A stretch of 7,178 bases of DNA from Pseudomonadota bacterium (GCA_029571495.1 JAKPSO010000406.1:1-7178), one strand, 5' to 3'. Counted from the stretch's first letter, positions 1 to 6,007 are shown. Translations and numbers: made by a program. The notes: generated by a model not told the origin, from the sequence alone.

Positions 1-21
1 GGCCTATTCGAGAAGAGAGTT

Positions 22-1230
22 ATGGGCATTCAATTGACCCTCAATAAAGGCAAGGTCCCGGCGTACGTATGGACGAAAGACATTGAACCCGAGGCTATTC
101 AACAACTGGTGAACATGGCGCAATTGCCCATTCTTCACCACCATCTGGCCGCGATGCCGGATGTTCACGCGGGCGTCGGTGCGACGGTCGGTTCTGTGAT
201 CGCAACGAAAGAAGCGATCATTCCTGCCGCCGTCGGCGTCGATATTGGTTGTGGCATGAACGCAGTGCGCACGAGTCTGACGGCGGCGATGTTGCCCGAC
301 GGTTTGTACAAACTGCGCATGGATATCGAAGCGGCAATTCCAGCAGGGTTGCTGCAACATTCGATGAGCAAAGTGCAAGGCTCGGCGGCGCATCGCGCGG
401 GGCGTGCGTTGGACGGTGGGCTTGACGCGATTGTCGCGAAGCACCCCGCGCTGATGAAAATGCAGCGCAAGTTCAACAGCACCTGGCTTTGCCAACTCGG
501 TACGTTGGGCGGTGGCAATCACTTCGTTGAGCTCTGTCTCGACGAAGAAGATCGGCTGTGGATCATGTTGCACAGCGGTTCGCGCGGTATCGGCAATGCG
601 ATTGGTCGCTACTTCATCGACAAGGCCAAGAAGGACATGGGGCGCCATGTGCACGCTTTGCCCGACAAAGACTTGGCGTACCTGCGCGAGGGCACGGAGC
701 TGTTCGACGATTACGTGGAGGCGCTGAACTGGGCGCAGGACTACGCGCGACTTAATCGCGAGCTGATGTTGCGCGCAGTGATTGCCGTGTTGCAGCGTCA
801 CTTCCCACGCTTCACCTTGGACACTGAAGCGATCAATTGCCATCACAACTACGTACAGCGCGAAACGCACTTTGGCGCAAACGTTTTTGTAACGCGCAAA
901 GGCGCCATCTCGGCGCGCGAAGGCGAGTTGGGCGTGATCCCGGGCAGCATGGGCGCGAAAAGTTACGTCGTTCGTGGACGTGGCAATTTGCAGTCGTTCT
1001 GCTCGTGTTCACACGGCGCCGGCCGACGCATGAGTCGAACGCAAGCCAAGCGCGAGTTCAATCGCGCCGACCTTGCGGCGCAGACGCTCGGTGTGGAGTG
1101 CCGCAAGGACGGCGGTGTGATCGACGAGATTCCAGCCGCGTACAAAGATATCGACAGCGTGATGGCGAATCAGGGCGACCTGGTGAGCATCGAACACACG
1201 TTGAAACAATTTTTGTGTGTGAAGGGGTAA
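22..1230 (+). CDS. rtcB: RNA-splicing ligase RtcB (3'-phosphate/5'-OH RNA ligase)
   Basis: Cytoplasmic GTP- and Mn2+-dependent ligase that joins RNA 3'-phosphate or 2',3'-cyclic phosphate ends to 5'-hydroxyl ends; in bacteria it is used for RNA repair. The 402 residues are colinear with E. coli RtcB (408) from the N-terminal VWTK to the C-terminal CVKG. Visible active-site elements are PDVH (46-49), VDIGCGMN with metal ligand Cys77, GGGNHF with Asn166/His167, LHSGSRG with His184, NCHHNYV with His274/275, and CSCSHGAGR, whose His331 corresponds to the guanylylated His337 of E. coli. No key residue is missing. It starts 22 bases into the window behind a weak purine-rich stretch (AGAGAG, 14-19), so its promoter and any RtcR/RtcA neighbour lie outside. 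It is the first visible gene of a tight operon with the next two genes. The family call is near certain; the physiological RNA target is unknown. Confidence 0.97.
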   Translation: MGIQLTLNKGKVPAYVWTKDIEPEAIQQLVNMAQLPILHHHLAAMPDVHAGVGATVGSVIATKEAIIPAAVGVDIGCGMNAVRTSLTAAMLPDGLYKLRMDIEAAIPAGLLQHSMSKVQGSAAHRAGRALDGGLDAIVAKHPALMKMQRKFNSTWLCQLGTLGGGNHFVELCLDEEDRLWIMLHSGSRGIGNAIGRYFIDKAKKDMGRHVHALPDKDLAYLREGTELFDDYVEALNWAQDYARLNRELMLRAVIAVLQRHFPRFTLDTEAINCHHNYVQRETHFGANVFVTRKGAISAREGELGVIPGSMGAKSYVVRGRGNLQSFCSCSHGAGRRMSRTQAKREFNRADLAAQTLGVECRKDGGVIDEIPAAYKDIDSVMANQGDLVSIEHTLKQFLCVKG

Positions 1231-1233
1231 ATC

Positions 1234-1431
1234 ATGGGCAAAACATTTCAACCGATTTTGTTCACGATCGAACCCGTGAAGCCGAGGAATCGCATTGCAG
1301 TCGAAGGCCGCAAGCGCTACGGTGGTCCGCACGTCAAGCCTTACGGTGCCGTGCGACAAACACACAAGCAAGCGCTTCGGCATTTGCTGGATGCCGAGGA
1401 CGACGAGCTGGAGGACGATCATGCGCACTGA
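1234..1431 (+). CDS. Small charged protein in the rtcB operon, function unknown
   Basis: A 65-residue protein that I cannot assign to a named family. It starts 3 bases after the rtcB stop. AAGGGG (1222-1227), which lies in the last codons of rtcB, serves as its ribosome binding site with a 6-base gap, so translation is probably coupled to rtcB. Residues 16-50 are strongly basic, with a KPRNRIAV stretch, KRYGGPH and a run of spaced Arg/Lys/His/Gln. Residues 53-62 form an acidic tail (DAEDDELEDD). No membrane segment or signal peptide is visible. The basic part loosely recalls small PRNP-type hypothetical proteins of proteobacteria and, more distantly, small ribosome-rescue peptides; this comparison is from memory. 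A nucleic-acid- or ribosome-binding role is inference from charge and context. The good ribosome binding site and operon position argue for a real gene. Confidence 0.75.
   Translation: MGKTFQPILFTIEPVKPRNRIAVEGRKRYGGPHVKPYGAVRQTHKQALRHLLDAEDDELEDDHAH
1410..1415 (+). promoter_or_regulatory. Ribosome binding site GGAGGA fixing the start at 1421
   Basis: GGAGGA lies 5 bases before the ATG at 1421, inside the end of the 65-residue gene. It supports 1421 over the upstream in-frame ATG at 1295, which would overlap the previous gene by 137 bases. It also supports 1421 over the ATG at 1433, which would sit 17 bases away from this site. Confidence 0.7.
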
Positions 1432-2209
1432 CATGTACAAAGTGATTGTCGAGCGGCCACGATTGATTCGCGGCAACTCGCTTGGCGGCGGTCGCGAAGG
1501 GGGCTTTCGTCAATTCATGTCGTCTGAAGAACGGCCGTCGAAGCTCGGCATGCGCGCCGGACATCGCAACCGCAAATGGCTCAACGAAAACCTCGCGCCA
1601 CTCAAGCGATTCTTGATGAGCCAAGTCGGACGCCCTTGGAACAAGGTGCATGCCGAGTTGCTCGCGGGCATCGACCAACGAAACACAGTGCAACAGCACA
1701 TCCTTGCGCACGTGGACAACTACGTGCTGACGGAAGTTCGCGCCACTCCCCGTGCCAACGGGCGCGGCGTGGTGTTTGAGCACTTGGGTCGTTGGCGCAG
1801 TCACGGTTGGATTCCTGTGAGCGACTCGTGGGCGCCGTTGTTTGTCGATCCGCGTACTGGAATTCTGCGACTCACACACGCGGCCGAGGCTAAGGCCAAG
1901 GCGCGTGTCGCGAAGCTACAGGCGGCCACGCGAGACGATGCCCAAAAACGTCGTGTCATCAGTGCGTACAAAGAGCTTCGTTGTGCTGATGACGTCTGGT
2001 ACGAAGTCACGCTGGCGGAGGTGCCGGGCGGGAAACTCACCCGCGCGGAGCGCCGATCCCTTCGCGCAGTAAACCGTGAGGGTGCCGCCGCCGCGTGGGA
2101 CGTTTGGAAAAAGCGCATCGTGACACGCTACGACGCGGATACCTACGCGGTGAACAAGCGCCAACTCAACAGCGCAGAAATCGCGTCGTTTGGGCTTCGT
2201 AGCGTGTGA
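1421..2209 (+). CDS. Uncharacterised 262-residue protein, third gene of the rtcB operon
   Basis: A basic, soluble protein with no signal peptide, membrane segment or catalytic motif that I recognise. Conserved-looking landmarks are MYKVIVERPR (5-14), KLGMRAGHRNRKWLNENLAPLK (about 41-62), QVGRPWNKV (68-76), GIDQRNTVQQHI (83-94), FVDPRTGILR (141-150), DVWYEVTL (191-198) and a C-terminal AVNKRQLNSAEI (243-254). From memory, this pattern (VERPR, RKWLNENLxPL, VGRPW, RNTVQQHI, VxPRTGxLR, KRQL) recurs in hypothetical proteins of planctomycetes and other Gram-negative bacteria without a known function. The first 11 bases overlap the end of the preceding gene, which implies translational coupling. Arg/Lys richness plus linkage to rtcB suggests RNA or ribonucleoprotein binding, but that is inference. 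It is confidently a gene; its function is unknown. Confidence 0.88.
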   Translation: MRTDMYKVIVERPRLIRGNSLGGGREGGFRQFMSSEERPSKLGMRAGHRNRKWLNENLAPLKRFLMSQVGRPWNKVHAELLAGIDQRNTVQQHILAHVDNYVLTEVRATPRANGRGVVFEHLGRWRSHGWIPVSDSWAPLFVDPRTGILRLTHAAEAKAKARVAKLQAATRDDAQKRRVISAYKELRCADDVWYEVTLAEVPGGKLTRAERRSLRAVNREGAAAAWDVWKKRIVTRYDADTYAVNKRQLNSAEIASFGLRSV

Positions 2210-2227
2210 CAAGTGTCGCAGCAGGCT

Positions 2228-2250
2228 GCGGCCGCGTCACAACCGGCCGC
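2228..2250 (+). terminator. GC-rich stem-loop after the rtcB operon, possible terminator
   Basis: GCGGCCG (2228-2234) pairs perfectly with CGGCCGC (2244-2250) around a 9-base loop, 19 bases past the stop codon of the third operon gene. Only short T runs follow (TTT at 2253, TTTT at about 2264), so intrinsic termination would be weak. The position suits the end of the operon. The rest of the gap to 2394 holds only small palindromes, such as TCGCATGCGA at 2297-2306. Confidence 0.35.
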
Positions 2251-2394
2251 CGTTTGCGCCTCGTTTTCGCAATTCGCGCAGTTCACCCGCTGTTCGTCGC
2301 ATGCGAGTAGTACCTGCGAATTCGTTCGCCTACAGTTCACTCCATCGCAACGATGCGACGTCCGAAAACGAACCGCTACACAAAGGAAACAATC

Positions 2395-2580
2395 ATGAAC
2401 CGTACTTTCAACATCCTCTCCCGCACTGAGTCCGCAGCTACCGCCATCAGTGCGAGCCTGCTCTCCGTGGTCACCATCGGCGCAGTGATGGCGCTCTTCT
2501 CCACCGCAACGCCCGACGCTGTGCACGCTGAGACGATTGCCTTCGACACCGTAGTGATCACCGCTAGCAAACACATCTAA
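2395..2580 (+). CDS. Short exported peptide with a C-terminal TonB-box-like motif
   Basis: A 61-residue protein. The ATG at 2395 has a well-spaced AAAGGA (2382-2387), so I prefer it to the in-frame ATG at 2353. Residues 1-16 are polar with two Arg. Residues 17-37 form a hydrophobic helix (AISASLLSVV onward), followed by DAVHA, a plausible signal-peptidase I site after Ala45. Cleavage would release a 16-residue peptide; without it, the protein is a membrane anchor with a short periplasmic tail. The tail carries DTVVITA (51-57), which closely resembles the TonB boxes of E. coli outer-membrane receptors (DTLVVTA in BtuB, DTIVVTA in FepA). The protein stops four residues later. No receptor plug or barrel sequence follows in any forward frame, so this does not look like a receptor fragment. 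From memory, similar short proteins ending in VVVTx-type motifs occur in beta- and gammaproteobacteria. Function unknown. Confidence 0.7.
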   Translation: MNRTFNILSRTESAATAISASLLSVVTIGAVMALFSTATPDAVHAETIAFDTVVITASKHI

Positions 2581-2664
2581 CTCGCGAGCCCAGAACGCGT
2601 GCCGTGTGCACGAATTTTGGCGGGCTGCGTTTACGTCTCTCCACTGCTTGATGGGGAATTGGCA

Positions 2665-2874
2665 ATGAAATTCTTGGTGCTCTTTTTAGTCTGGTGCGTT
2701 CTGCTCGTGGTCGCATGGCCGCTCGCGCTCTTGGCGCTCATTCTGTGGCCCATTGTGTGGCTCATTTCGCTCCCGTTTCGTCTGATTGGCATCACGTTTG
2801 ATGCCGTGTTTGCGCTGATTCGCGCGATCCTCTTTTTGCCCGCGCGTCTCCTTGGCGGTGCTCGTAAGGCCTGA
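2665..2874 (+). CDS. Small hydrophobic membrane protein, function unknown
   Basis: A 69-residue inner-membrane protein. The ATG at 2665 is preceded by GGGGA (2653-2657) at a 7-base gap. The in-frame upstream ATG at 2599 would prepend a less hydrophobic, Cys-containing stretch and lacks a comparable site. Residues 2-36 are almost wholly hydrophobic (LVLFLVWCVLLVVAWPLALL onward) and could form one long or two short helices. SLPFRLIGITFDAVFALIRA (36-55) forms a further amphipathic or membrane segment, and the protein ends with FLPARLLGGARKA. The repeated xLPxRLxG motif (LPFRLIG, LPARLLG) is notable. I recall very similar short hypothetical proteins in Xanthomonadales-like and other Gram-negative genomes. 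There is an 84-base gap from the preceding gene, so joint transcription is possible. No function can be assigned. Confidence 0.78.
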   Translation: MKFLVLFLVWCVLLVVAWPLALLALILWPIVWLISLPFRLIGITFDAVFALIRAILFLPARLLGGARKA

Positions 2875-2913
2875 GCGGCAACACGCCACCCTCAGCAATT
2901 GGCCTCGCCTCGT

Positions 2914-2919
2914 TAACAT
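2914..2919 (+). promoter_or_regulatory. Possible -10 element for a leaderless transcript
   Basis: TAACAT ends 6 bases before the A of the ATG at 2926, which is where a -10 box would place transcription start on the start codon itself. No convincing -35 box is visible at the right distance (CTCAGC at about 2891). GAGG (2921-2924) is only one base from the ATG, too close for a working ribosome binding site. Confidence 0.2.
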
Positions 2920-2925
2920 TGAGGC

Positions 2926-4116
2926 ATGGCCCGCAAAAATCGCAATGAAGCTCTCCCGCAAGTTCGGTTGAAGAGCGAACGTAAATACGTTCACCCCCTG
3001 ATCTTTCAAAAAATGGTCGAGCGCCCGCGTGAGCGCATCGTCCCGGGCGATCTCGTCGAAGTGCTGAGTGTTGACGGCGAGTTCATCGGCCGCGGCATGC
3101 TCAACATGCAAGCGCCGATGGCCATTCGTCTGCTCACCGAAAAAGAAGACGAAATCGTAGACGCGCAATTCATCGCGGAGCGCATCGCCGACGCCGTGCG
3201 TCTGCGGCGCACGATCTACGGGCTCGACGCAGTGACCGATGCCTACCGCGTGATCCATGCGGAAGGCGACGGATTGTCCGGCCTGATCGTGGATCGCTTT
3301 GGCGACGTGCTGGTGGTTGCGTTTTACGCGGCGGGTATGTGGCGCATGCAGCATTGGATCTTCGATGCGCTCTTGACGCAGTTCCCGGATTCGCAGATTT
3401 TTGCGTTTGGCGATGACAACGCACAGAAGCAAGAGGGCTTCGATTGTCCGCCAGGCAAACCGCCGAAGCCGGTGATCATCACCGAACACGGCGTGAAATT
3501 CCATGTGCCTATCGGCGGGAAACACAAGACCGGGTTCTTCTGCGATCAGCGCGACAACCGCCAACGTTGGGGCGAGCTCATCAAAGCGACCAAGAGCGCG
3601 AGCATGCTCGACCTTTGTTGCAATTCCGGCGGCTTCGCTGTGTACTCGGGCGTCAATGGCGCGACCGACATTACAGCGGTAGACCTCGACGAAGAGGCAG
3701 TCGAATTCGCCACGCGAAATTTGCGTTTGAACGACGTGAAAGCGAAAGTCGCGCAGGCCGATATTTTTCCTTGGCTACGCGAAGCGCAGGAAGCGGGCAA
3801 GCGATGGGACGCGGTCGTGCTCGACCCCGCGAAGATGACGCGCGCACGCGACGAGGTGATCGATGCGCTGAAAAAATATCTCGACATGAACAAGCTCGCG
3901 CTAAGCGTAGTGAAGCCCGGTGGTTTGTTCCTCACGTGCTCATGCACGGGCGTGGTGAGCGAGGAGCAATTTCTCGACATGCTGCGCCGCGCGGCGTTTT
4001 ACGCGGGGCGCGAAGTGCAAGTGCTCGAAGTGCGCGGCGCTGGGCCTGATCATCCGTGGCTCGCGCAGGTCAACGAGAGCCGGTATTTGAAGTCCGTGTT
4101 CTGTAGAGTCCTGTAA
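2926..4116 (+). CDS. rlmI: RlmI-type 23S rRNA cytosine-C5 methyltransferase
   Basis: SAM-dependent rRNA methyltransferase; E. coli RlmI makes m5C1962 in 23S rRNA. The 396 residues match RlmI (about 396) in length and order. Residues about 12-75 form an N-terminal PUA-like RNA-binding domain, starting VRLKSERKYVHPLIF. AYRVIHAEGDGLSGLIVDRFGD (about 106-127) is the linker domain. KTGFFCDQRDNR (201-212) precedes motif I, LDLCCNSGGFAVYS (228-241), and the SAM ribose acid is in VDLDEEA (252-258). LDPAKM (299-304) is motif IV, and LTCSCTG (336-342) carries the likely nucleophile Cys340, aligned with Cys of FSCSG in E. coli. The C-terminus (DHPWLA, then YLKSVFCRVL) also matches. Motif IV reads DPAKM where E. 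coli has DPPKF, so this is a divergent branch, and target position 1962 is inferred. The start lacks a well-spaced ribosome binding site. The gene lies 51 bases after the small membrane protein and is followed at once by a stem-loop repeat. Confidence 0.9.
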   Translation: MARKNRNEALPQVRLKSERKYVHPLIFQKMVERPRERIVPGDLVEVLSVDGEFIGRGMLNMQAPMAIRLLTEKEDEIVDAQFIAERIADAVRLRRTIYGLDAVTDAYRVIHAEGDGLSGLIVDRFGDVLVVAFYAAGMWRMQHWIFDALLTQFPDSQIFAFGDDNAQKQEGFDCPPGKPPKPVIITEHGVKFHVPIGGKHKTGFFCDQRDNRQRWGELIKATKSASMLDLCCNSGGFAVYSGVNGATDITAVDLDEEAVEFATRNLRLNDVKAKVAQADIFPWLREAQEAGKRWDAVVLDPAKMTRARDEVIDALKKYLDMNKLALSVVKPGGLFLTCSCTGVVSEEQFLDMLRRAAFYAGREVQVLEVRGAGPDHPWLAQVNESRYLKSVFCRVL

Positions 4117-4123
4117 TCTTTAT

Positions 4124-4151
4124 CGTCATTCCGGCGAAGGCCGGAATCCAG
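4124..4151 (+). repeat. REP-like dispersed stem-loop repeat
   Basis: ATTCCGGC (4128-4135) and GCCGGAAT (4140-4147) form a perfect 8-base stem with loop GAAG, flanked by CGTC and CCAG, starting 8 bases after the methyltransferase stop. Sequences of the type CGTCATTCC(stem)GGAATCCAG are, from memory, very common intergenic repeats in proteobacterial genomes. Only one copy is in the window. It could stabilise the 3' end or weakly terminate the upstream transcript; no T run follows. Confidence 0.65.
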
Positions 4152-4191
4152 TGCGTAATTCGCGCTTAGCGTGCCTGCTCAATTCACGGAA

Positions 4192-4230
4192 ACCCATCCC
4201 CACCCTAACCCTCCCCTTGAAGGGGAGGGA
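4192..4230 (+). repeat. Second dispersed stem-loop repeat (CCCTCCCC/GGGGAGGG type)
   Basis: CCCTCCCC (4209-4216) pairs with GGGGAGGG (4222-4229) across loop TTGAA; pairing can extend to 10 bases with a minimal loop. The preceding CCCATCCCCACCCTAA is part of the same repeat type, which I recall as widespread in intergenic regions of diverse proteobacteria. It is unrelated in sequence to the repeat at 4124. Its right arm is the only ribosome-binding-site-like stretch before the ATG at 4241. Confidence 0.6.
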
Positions 4231-4240
4231 ATGACAGCAA

Positions 4241-5215
4241 ATGCTTCCATTCCAATCCATTTCCTTCACCGCCGTTGAACCCGGCAAGCGCGTCTTGATT
4301 CTTGGCGCCGTTCACGGCAATGAGCTCGCGGGCATGCACGGCATTCGTCGCGTCGTCGCTGAAATCGAAAGCGGCGCGCTCGAAATTGCACGCGGCAGCG
4401 TCACCTTCGTGCCGATCACGAACCCGATGGCGTACGCTCTGAAACGCCGCATCGGCGATCGAAACCTCAATCGCAATCTCGCACCGACCGAGACGCCGAC
4501 CGAGTTCGAAGATCACATCGCAAACTGGCTTTGTCCGCTCATGGCGAAACACGAAGTGCTACTCGATCTGCATTCGTTTCAGGCGCAGGGACAAGCGTTC
4601 GTGATGGTCGGGCCTGAGAGTAACAACGGTCCGCTCGAGCCGACGATTCATGGCGACGTTGAACGCGATTGGGCGCTGCGCCTCGGCGTGAACCGCGCGG
4701 TCGACGGCTGGCTTTCGACCTACGCCGTCGGCGTCGCGGAGCGCATCGCACGCGCAGCGAAACTCAACCCGACGGGCGAGAAACGCCACGATCTTCATCC
4801 GAAGTACGGCGTTGGCACCACCGAATACATGCGCACCACGGGCGGCGCGGCGCTTACGCTCGAATGCGGCCAGCATAACGACCCGAACGGACCGGAAGTC
4901 GCGTACCGCGCGATCCGCAACACGCTCGCGCTGTTCGGCGTAACCAACGACGCGCCACCGCCGCGCGCGACAAACGTTGAAGGCCTCCACCTCGGCACGG
5001 TGATCGACAAGTTCGACAAGGCCGACGCCTTCGCGCGCGCATGGCAAAGCTTCGATGCGCTCAAAGCCGGCGACGTCATCGGCACCCGCGCCAACGGCGA
5101 AGTCGTTCGCGCGCCGCGCGACGGCTACATCGTGTTCCCGAACGCCTTGGCCGAAGCGAACAACGAATGGTTCTACCTCGCGGAAGCAACCGACCGCATC
5201 TCGATTTCGCGTTAA
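4241..5215 (+). CDS. Succinylglutamate desuccinylase/aspartoacylase-family zinc hydrolase
   Basis: Zinc-dependent amidohydrolase of the M14-like AstE/AspA family, which removes acyl groups from N-acylated amino acids or related amides. Visible catalytic elements are GAVHGNE (22-28) with zinc ligands His25 and Glu28, the substrate-binding GDRNLNRN (72-79), LLDLHSF (107-113) with third ligand His111, and LTLECGQH (205-212) with the likely catalytic Glu208. Residues about 245-324 form the C-terminal beta domain. The length of 324 suits the family (E. coli AstE 322), but the sequence differs from AstE and no arginine-succinyltransferase genes are adjacent, so I do not call it astE. The substrate is unknown. 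The protein has no signal peptide and is cytoplasmic. The start at 4241 gives HGNE at the normal distance from the N-terminus. The only purine-rich binding site, GGAGG (4224-4228), is 12 bases away and lies within a repeat hairpin. Confidence 0.9.
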   Translation: MLPFQSISFTAVEPGKRVLILGAVHGNELAGMHGIRRVVAEIESGALEIARGSVTFVPITNPMAYALKRRIGDRNLNRNLAPTETPTEFEDHIANWLCPLMAKHEVLLDLHSFQAQGQAFVMVGPESNNGPLEPTIHGDVERDWALRLGVNRAVDGWLSTYAVGVAERIARAAKLNPTGEKRHDLHPKYGVGTTEYMRTTGGAALTLECGQHNDPNGPEVAYRAIRNTLALFGVTNDAPPPRATNVEGLHLGTVIDKFDKADAFARAWQSFDALKAGDVIGTRANGEVVRAPRDGYIVFPNALAEANNEWFYLAEATDRISISR

Positions 5216-5272
5216 CAGCTTTTTGCCTCCAGCGAGAGTCTGACGGTCGTTTCAGCACGTTTATTCGCTTAG

Positions 5273-5302
5273 TTGACTTTATACAAAATGAGGCGCTATG
5301 TA
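5273..5302 (+). promoter_or_regulatory. Candidate sigma-70-type promoter before the ECF sigma gene
   Basis: TTGACT (5273-5278, five of six to the -35 consensus) and TATGTA (5297-5302, three of six to -10) are 18 bases apart, in an AT-richer patch of the 234-base gap between the hydrolase and the sigma gene. It would give an untranslated leader of about 140 bases. A TATAAA at 5323-5328 lacks a matching -35. Confidence 0.3.
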
Positions 5303-5401
5303 CCGCGTGGCAGCACTTCCACTATAAAAGCCACTACGCTTGGCTAAACGCTCGTGCGGAGGCGTAGCGCGTTCTGACCCTCGGTGTGCGCTTCGCTTGC
5401 C

Positions 5402-5420
5402 AAATGATTCAAAATGATCC
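5402..5420 (+). repeat. Ten-base-phased direct repeat AAATGATYC
   Basis: AAATGATTC (5402-5410) and AAATGATCC (5412-5420) are near-identical and start exactly 10 bases apart, about one helical turn, 30 bases before the sigma gene. They stand out as AT-rich in a GC-rich region. They could be a regulator binding site, but no regulator is identified. Confidence 0.35.
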
Positions 5421-5449
5421 GCAACAGATACTGATCGGGGGGCGGGACT

Positions 5450-6007
5450 ATGAGTGGAGAGATCACGGAAGCCATCGCGCGGCTCACGCCGGGCGAACCC
5501 GAGGCGTTGAAGAAATTGTTCGAAGCTTCGTACGACGAACTTAAGCGCCTCGCGCATTCGCGCTTGTGGGCGGCAAACCTCAAGCAAGATTTCGCGACCG
5601 AGTCGCTGCTGCACGAGAGCTATCTACGCCTCGTGAATCAGAAGTCTCTCGCTATCCCCGATCGACAGCATTACTTCGCCTACGCGTCGAAGGTCATGCG
5701 CAGCATCATCCTCGACACCGTGCGCGAAGCCAACGCCGAACGTCGCGGTGGCGGCGAGGCGGCGCTCACGCTTAACACCGAAATCGCCGGGCTCTGTCCC
5801 CAAGCGGACGACGTCGAAGCGATTGACGACGCACTGAAAGATTTGCACAAAGTCAGCCCGGATTTGGCTGCCCTCGTCGAAATGAAGTTTTTCGGCGGTA
5901 TGACCGAGCCAGAAATATCTGAAATTCTCGGCGTATCGGAACGCACCGTCCGACGTGAATGGGAGAAAGCTCGCGCGGCGCTGTTGGTGTTGCTGGAAGA
6001 AGAGTAG
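5450..6007 (+). CDS. ECF sigma factor of the Ser/Thr-kinase-linked class
   Basis: RNA polymerase sigma factor with region 2 at about residues 14-98 and region 4 at about 125-182, including the helix-turn-helix MTEPEISEILGVSERTVRREWEKARAAL (151-178). The 185 residues fit the TIGR02999/Sigma70_ECF-type family. In region 2.2, where most ECF factors have an acidic DAED-like motif for core binding, this protein has FATESLLHESYLRLV (48-62) with Thr50 and Ser52. ECF43-class factors such as Vibrio EcfP lack that acidity and are activated by threonine phosphorylation from a neighbouring kinase. A Hanks-type kinase starts 154 bases downstream and no anti-sigma gene is visible, so a phosphorylation switch is the likely control. 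The G-rich GGGGGGCGGG (5437-5446) lies just before the ATG. The class assignment is from motif memory and neighbourhood. Confidence 0.92.
   Translation: MSGEITEAIARLTPGEPEALKKLFEASYDELKRLAHSRLWAANLKQDFATESLLHESYLRLVNQKSLAIPDRQHYFAYASKVMRSIILDTVREANAERRGGGEAALTLNTEIAGLCPQADDVEAIDDALKDLHKVSPDLAALVEMKFFGGMTEPEISEILGVSERTVRREWEKARAALLVLLEEE

Noticed and set aside
4..870. Long open frame on the minus strand opposite rtcB
   Set aside because: It lies opposite a clear RtcB and its translation is rich in His, Arg and Gln with no family resemblance, as expected for a codon shadow in GC-rich DNA.
1295..1420. Upstream extension of the 262-residue protein
   Set aside because: It would overlap the 65-residue gene by 137 bases, whereas GGAGGA sits correctly before 1421.
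22..2209. RtcB2-PrfH ribosome-repair pair
   Set aside because: The ligase is colinear with standard E. coli RtcB, and neither downstream protein has the GGQ motif or layout of a release factor.
2395..2664. Truncated TonB-dependent receptor
   Set aside because: No plug or barrel sequence follows the TonB-box-like motif in any forward frame before the next gene.
2686..3564. 292-residue open frame on the minus strand
   Set aside because: It overlaps the membrane protein and the methyltransferase, both well supported on the + strand, and its translation shows no domain.
4231..4278. 15-codon leader peptide overlapping the hydrolase start
   Set aside because: The ATG at 4231 is only 2 bases from the GGAGG stretch, and nothing in the peptide or context supports a leader function.
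4241..5215. Assignment as astE of the arginine succinyltransferase pathway
   Set aside because: The sequence differs from AstE beyond the zinc motifs and none of the other ast genes is present in the window.
5308..5322. Sigma-54 promoter (TGGCAG ... CCAC)
   Set aside because: The -24 part fits, but the -12 GC dinucleotide is absent at the required spacing.
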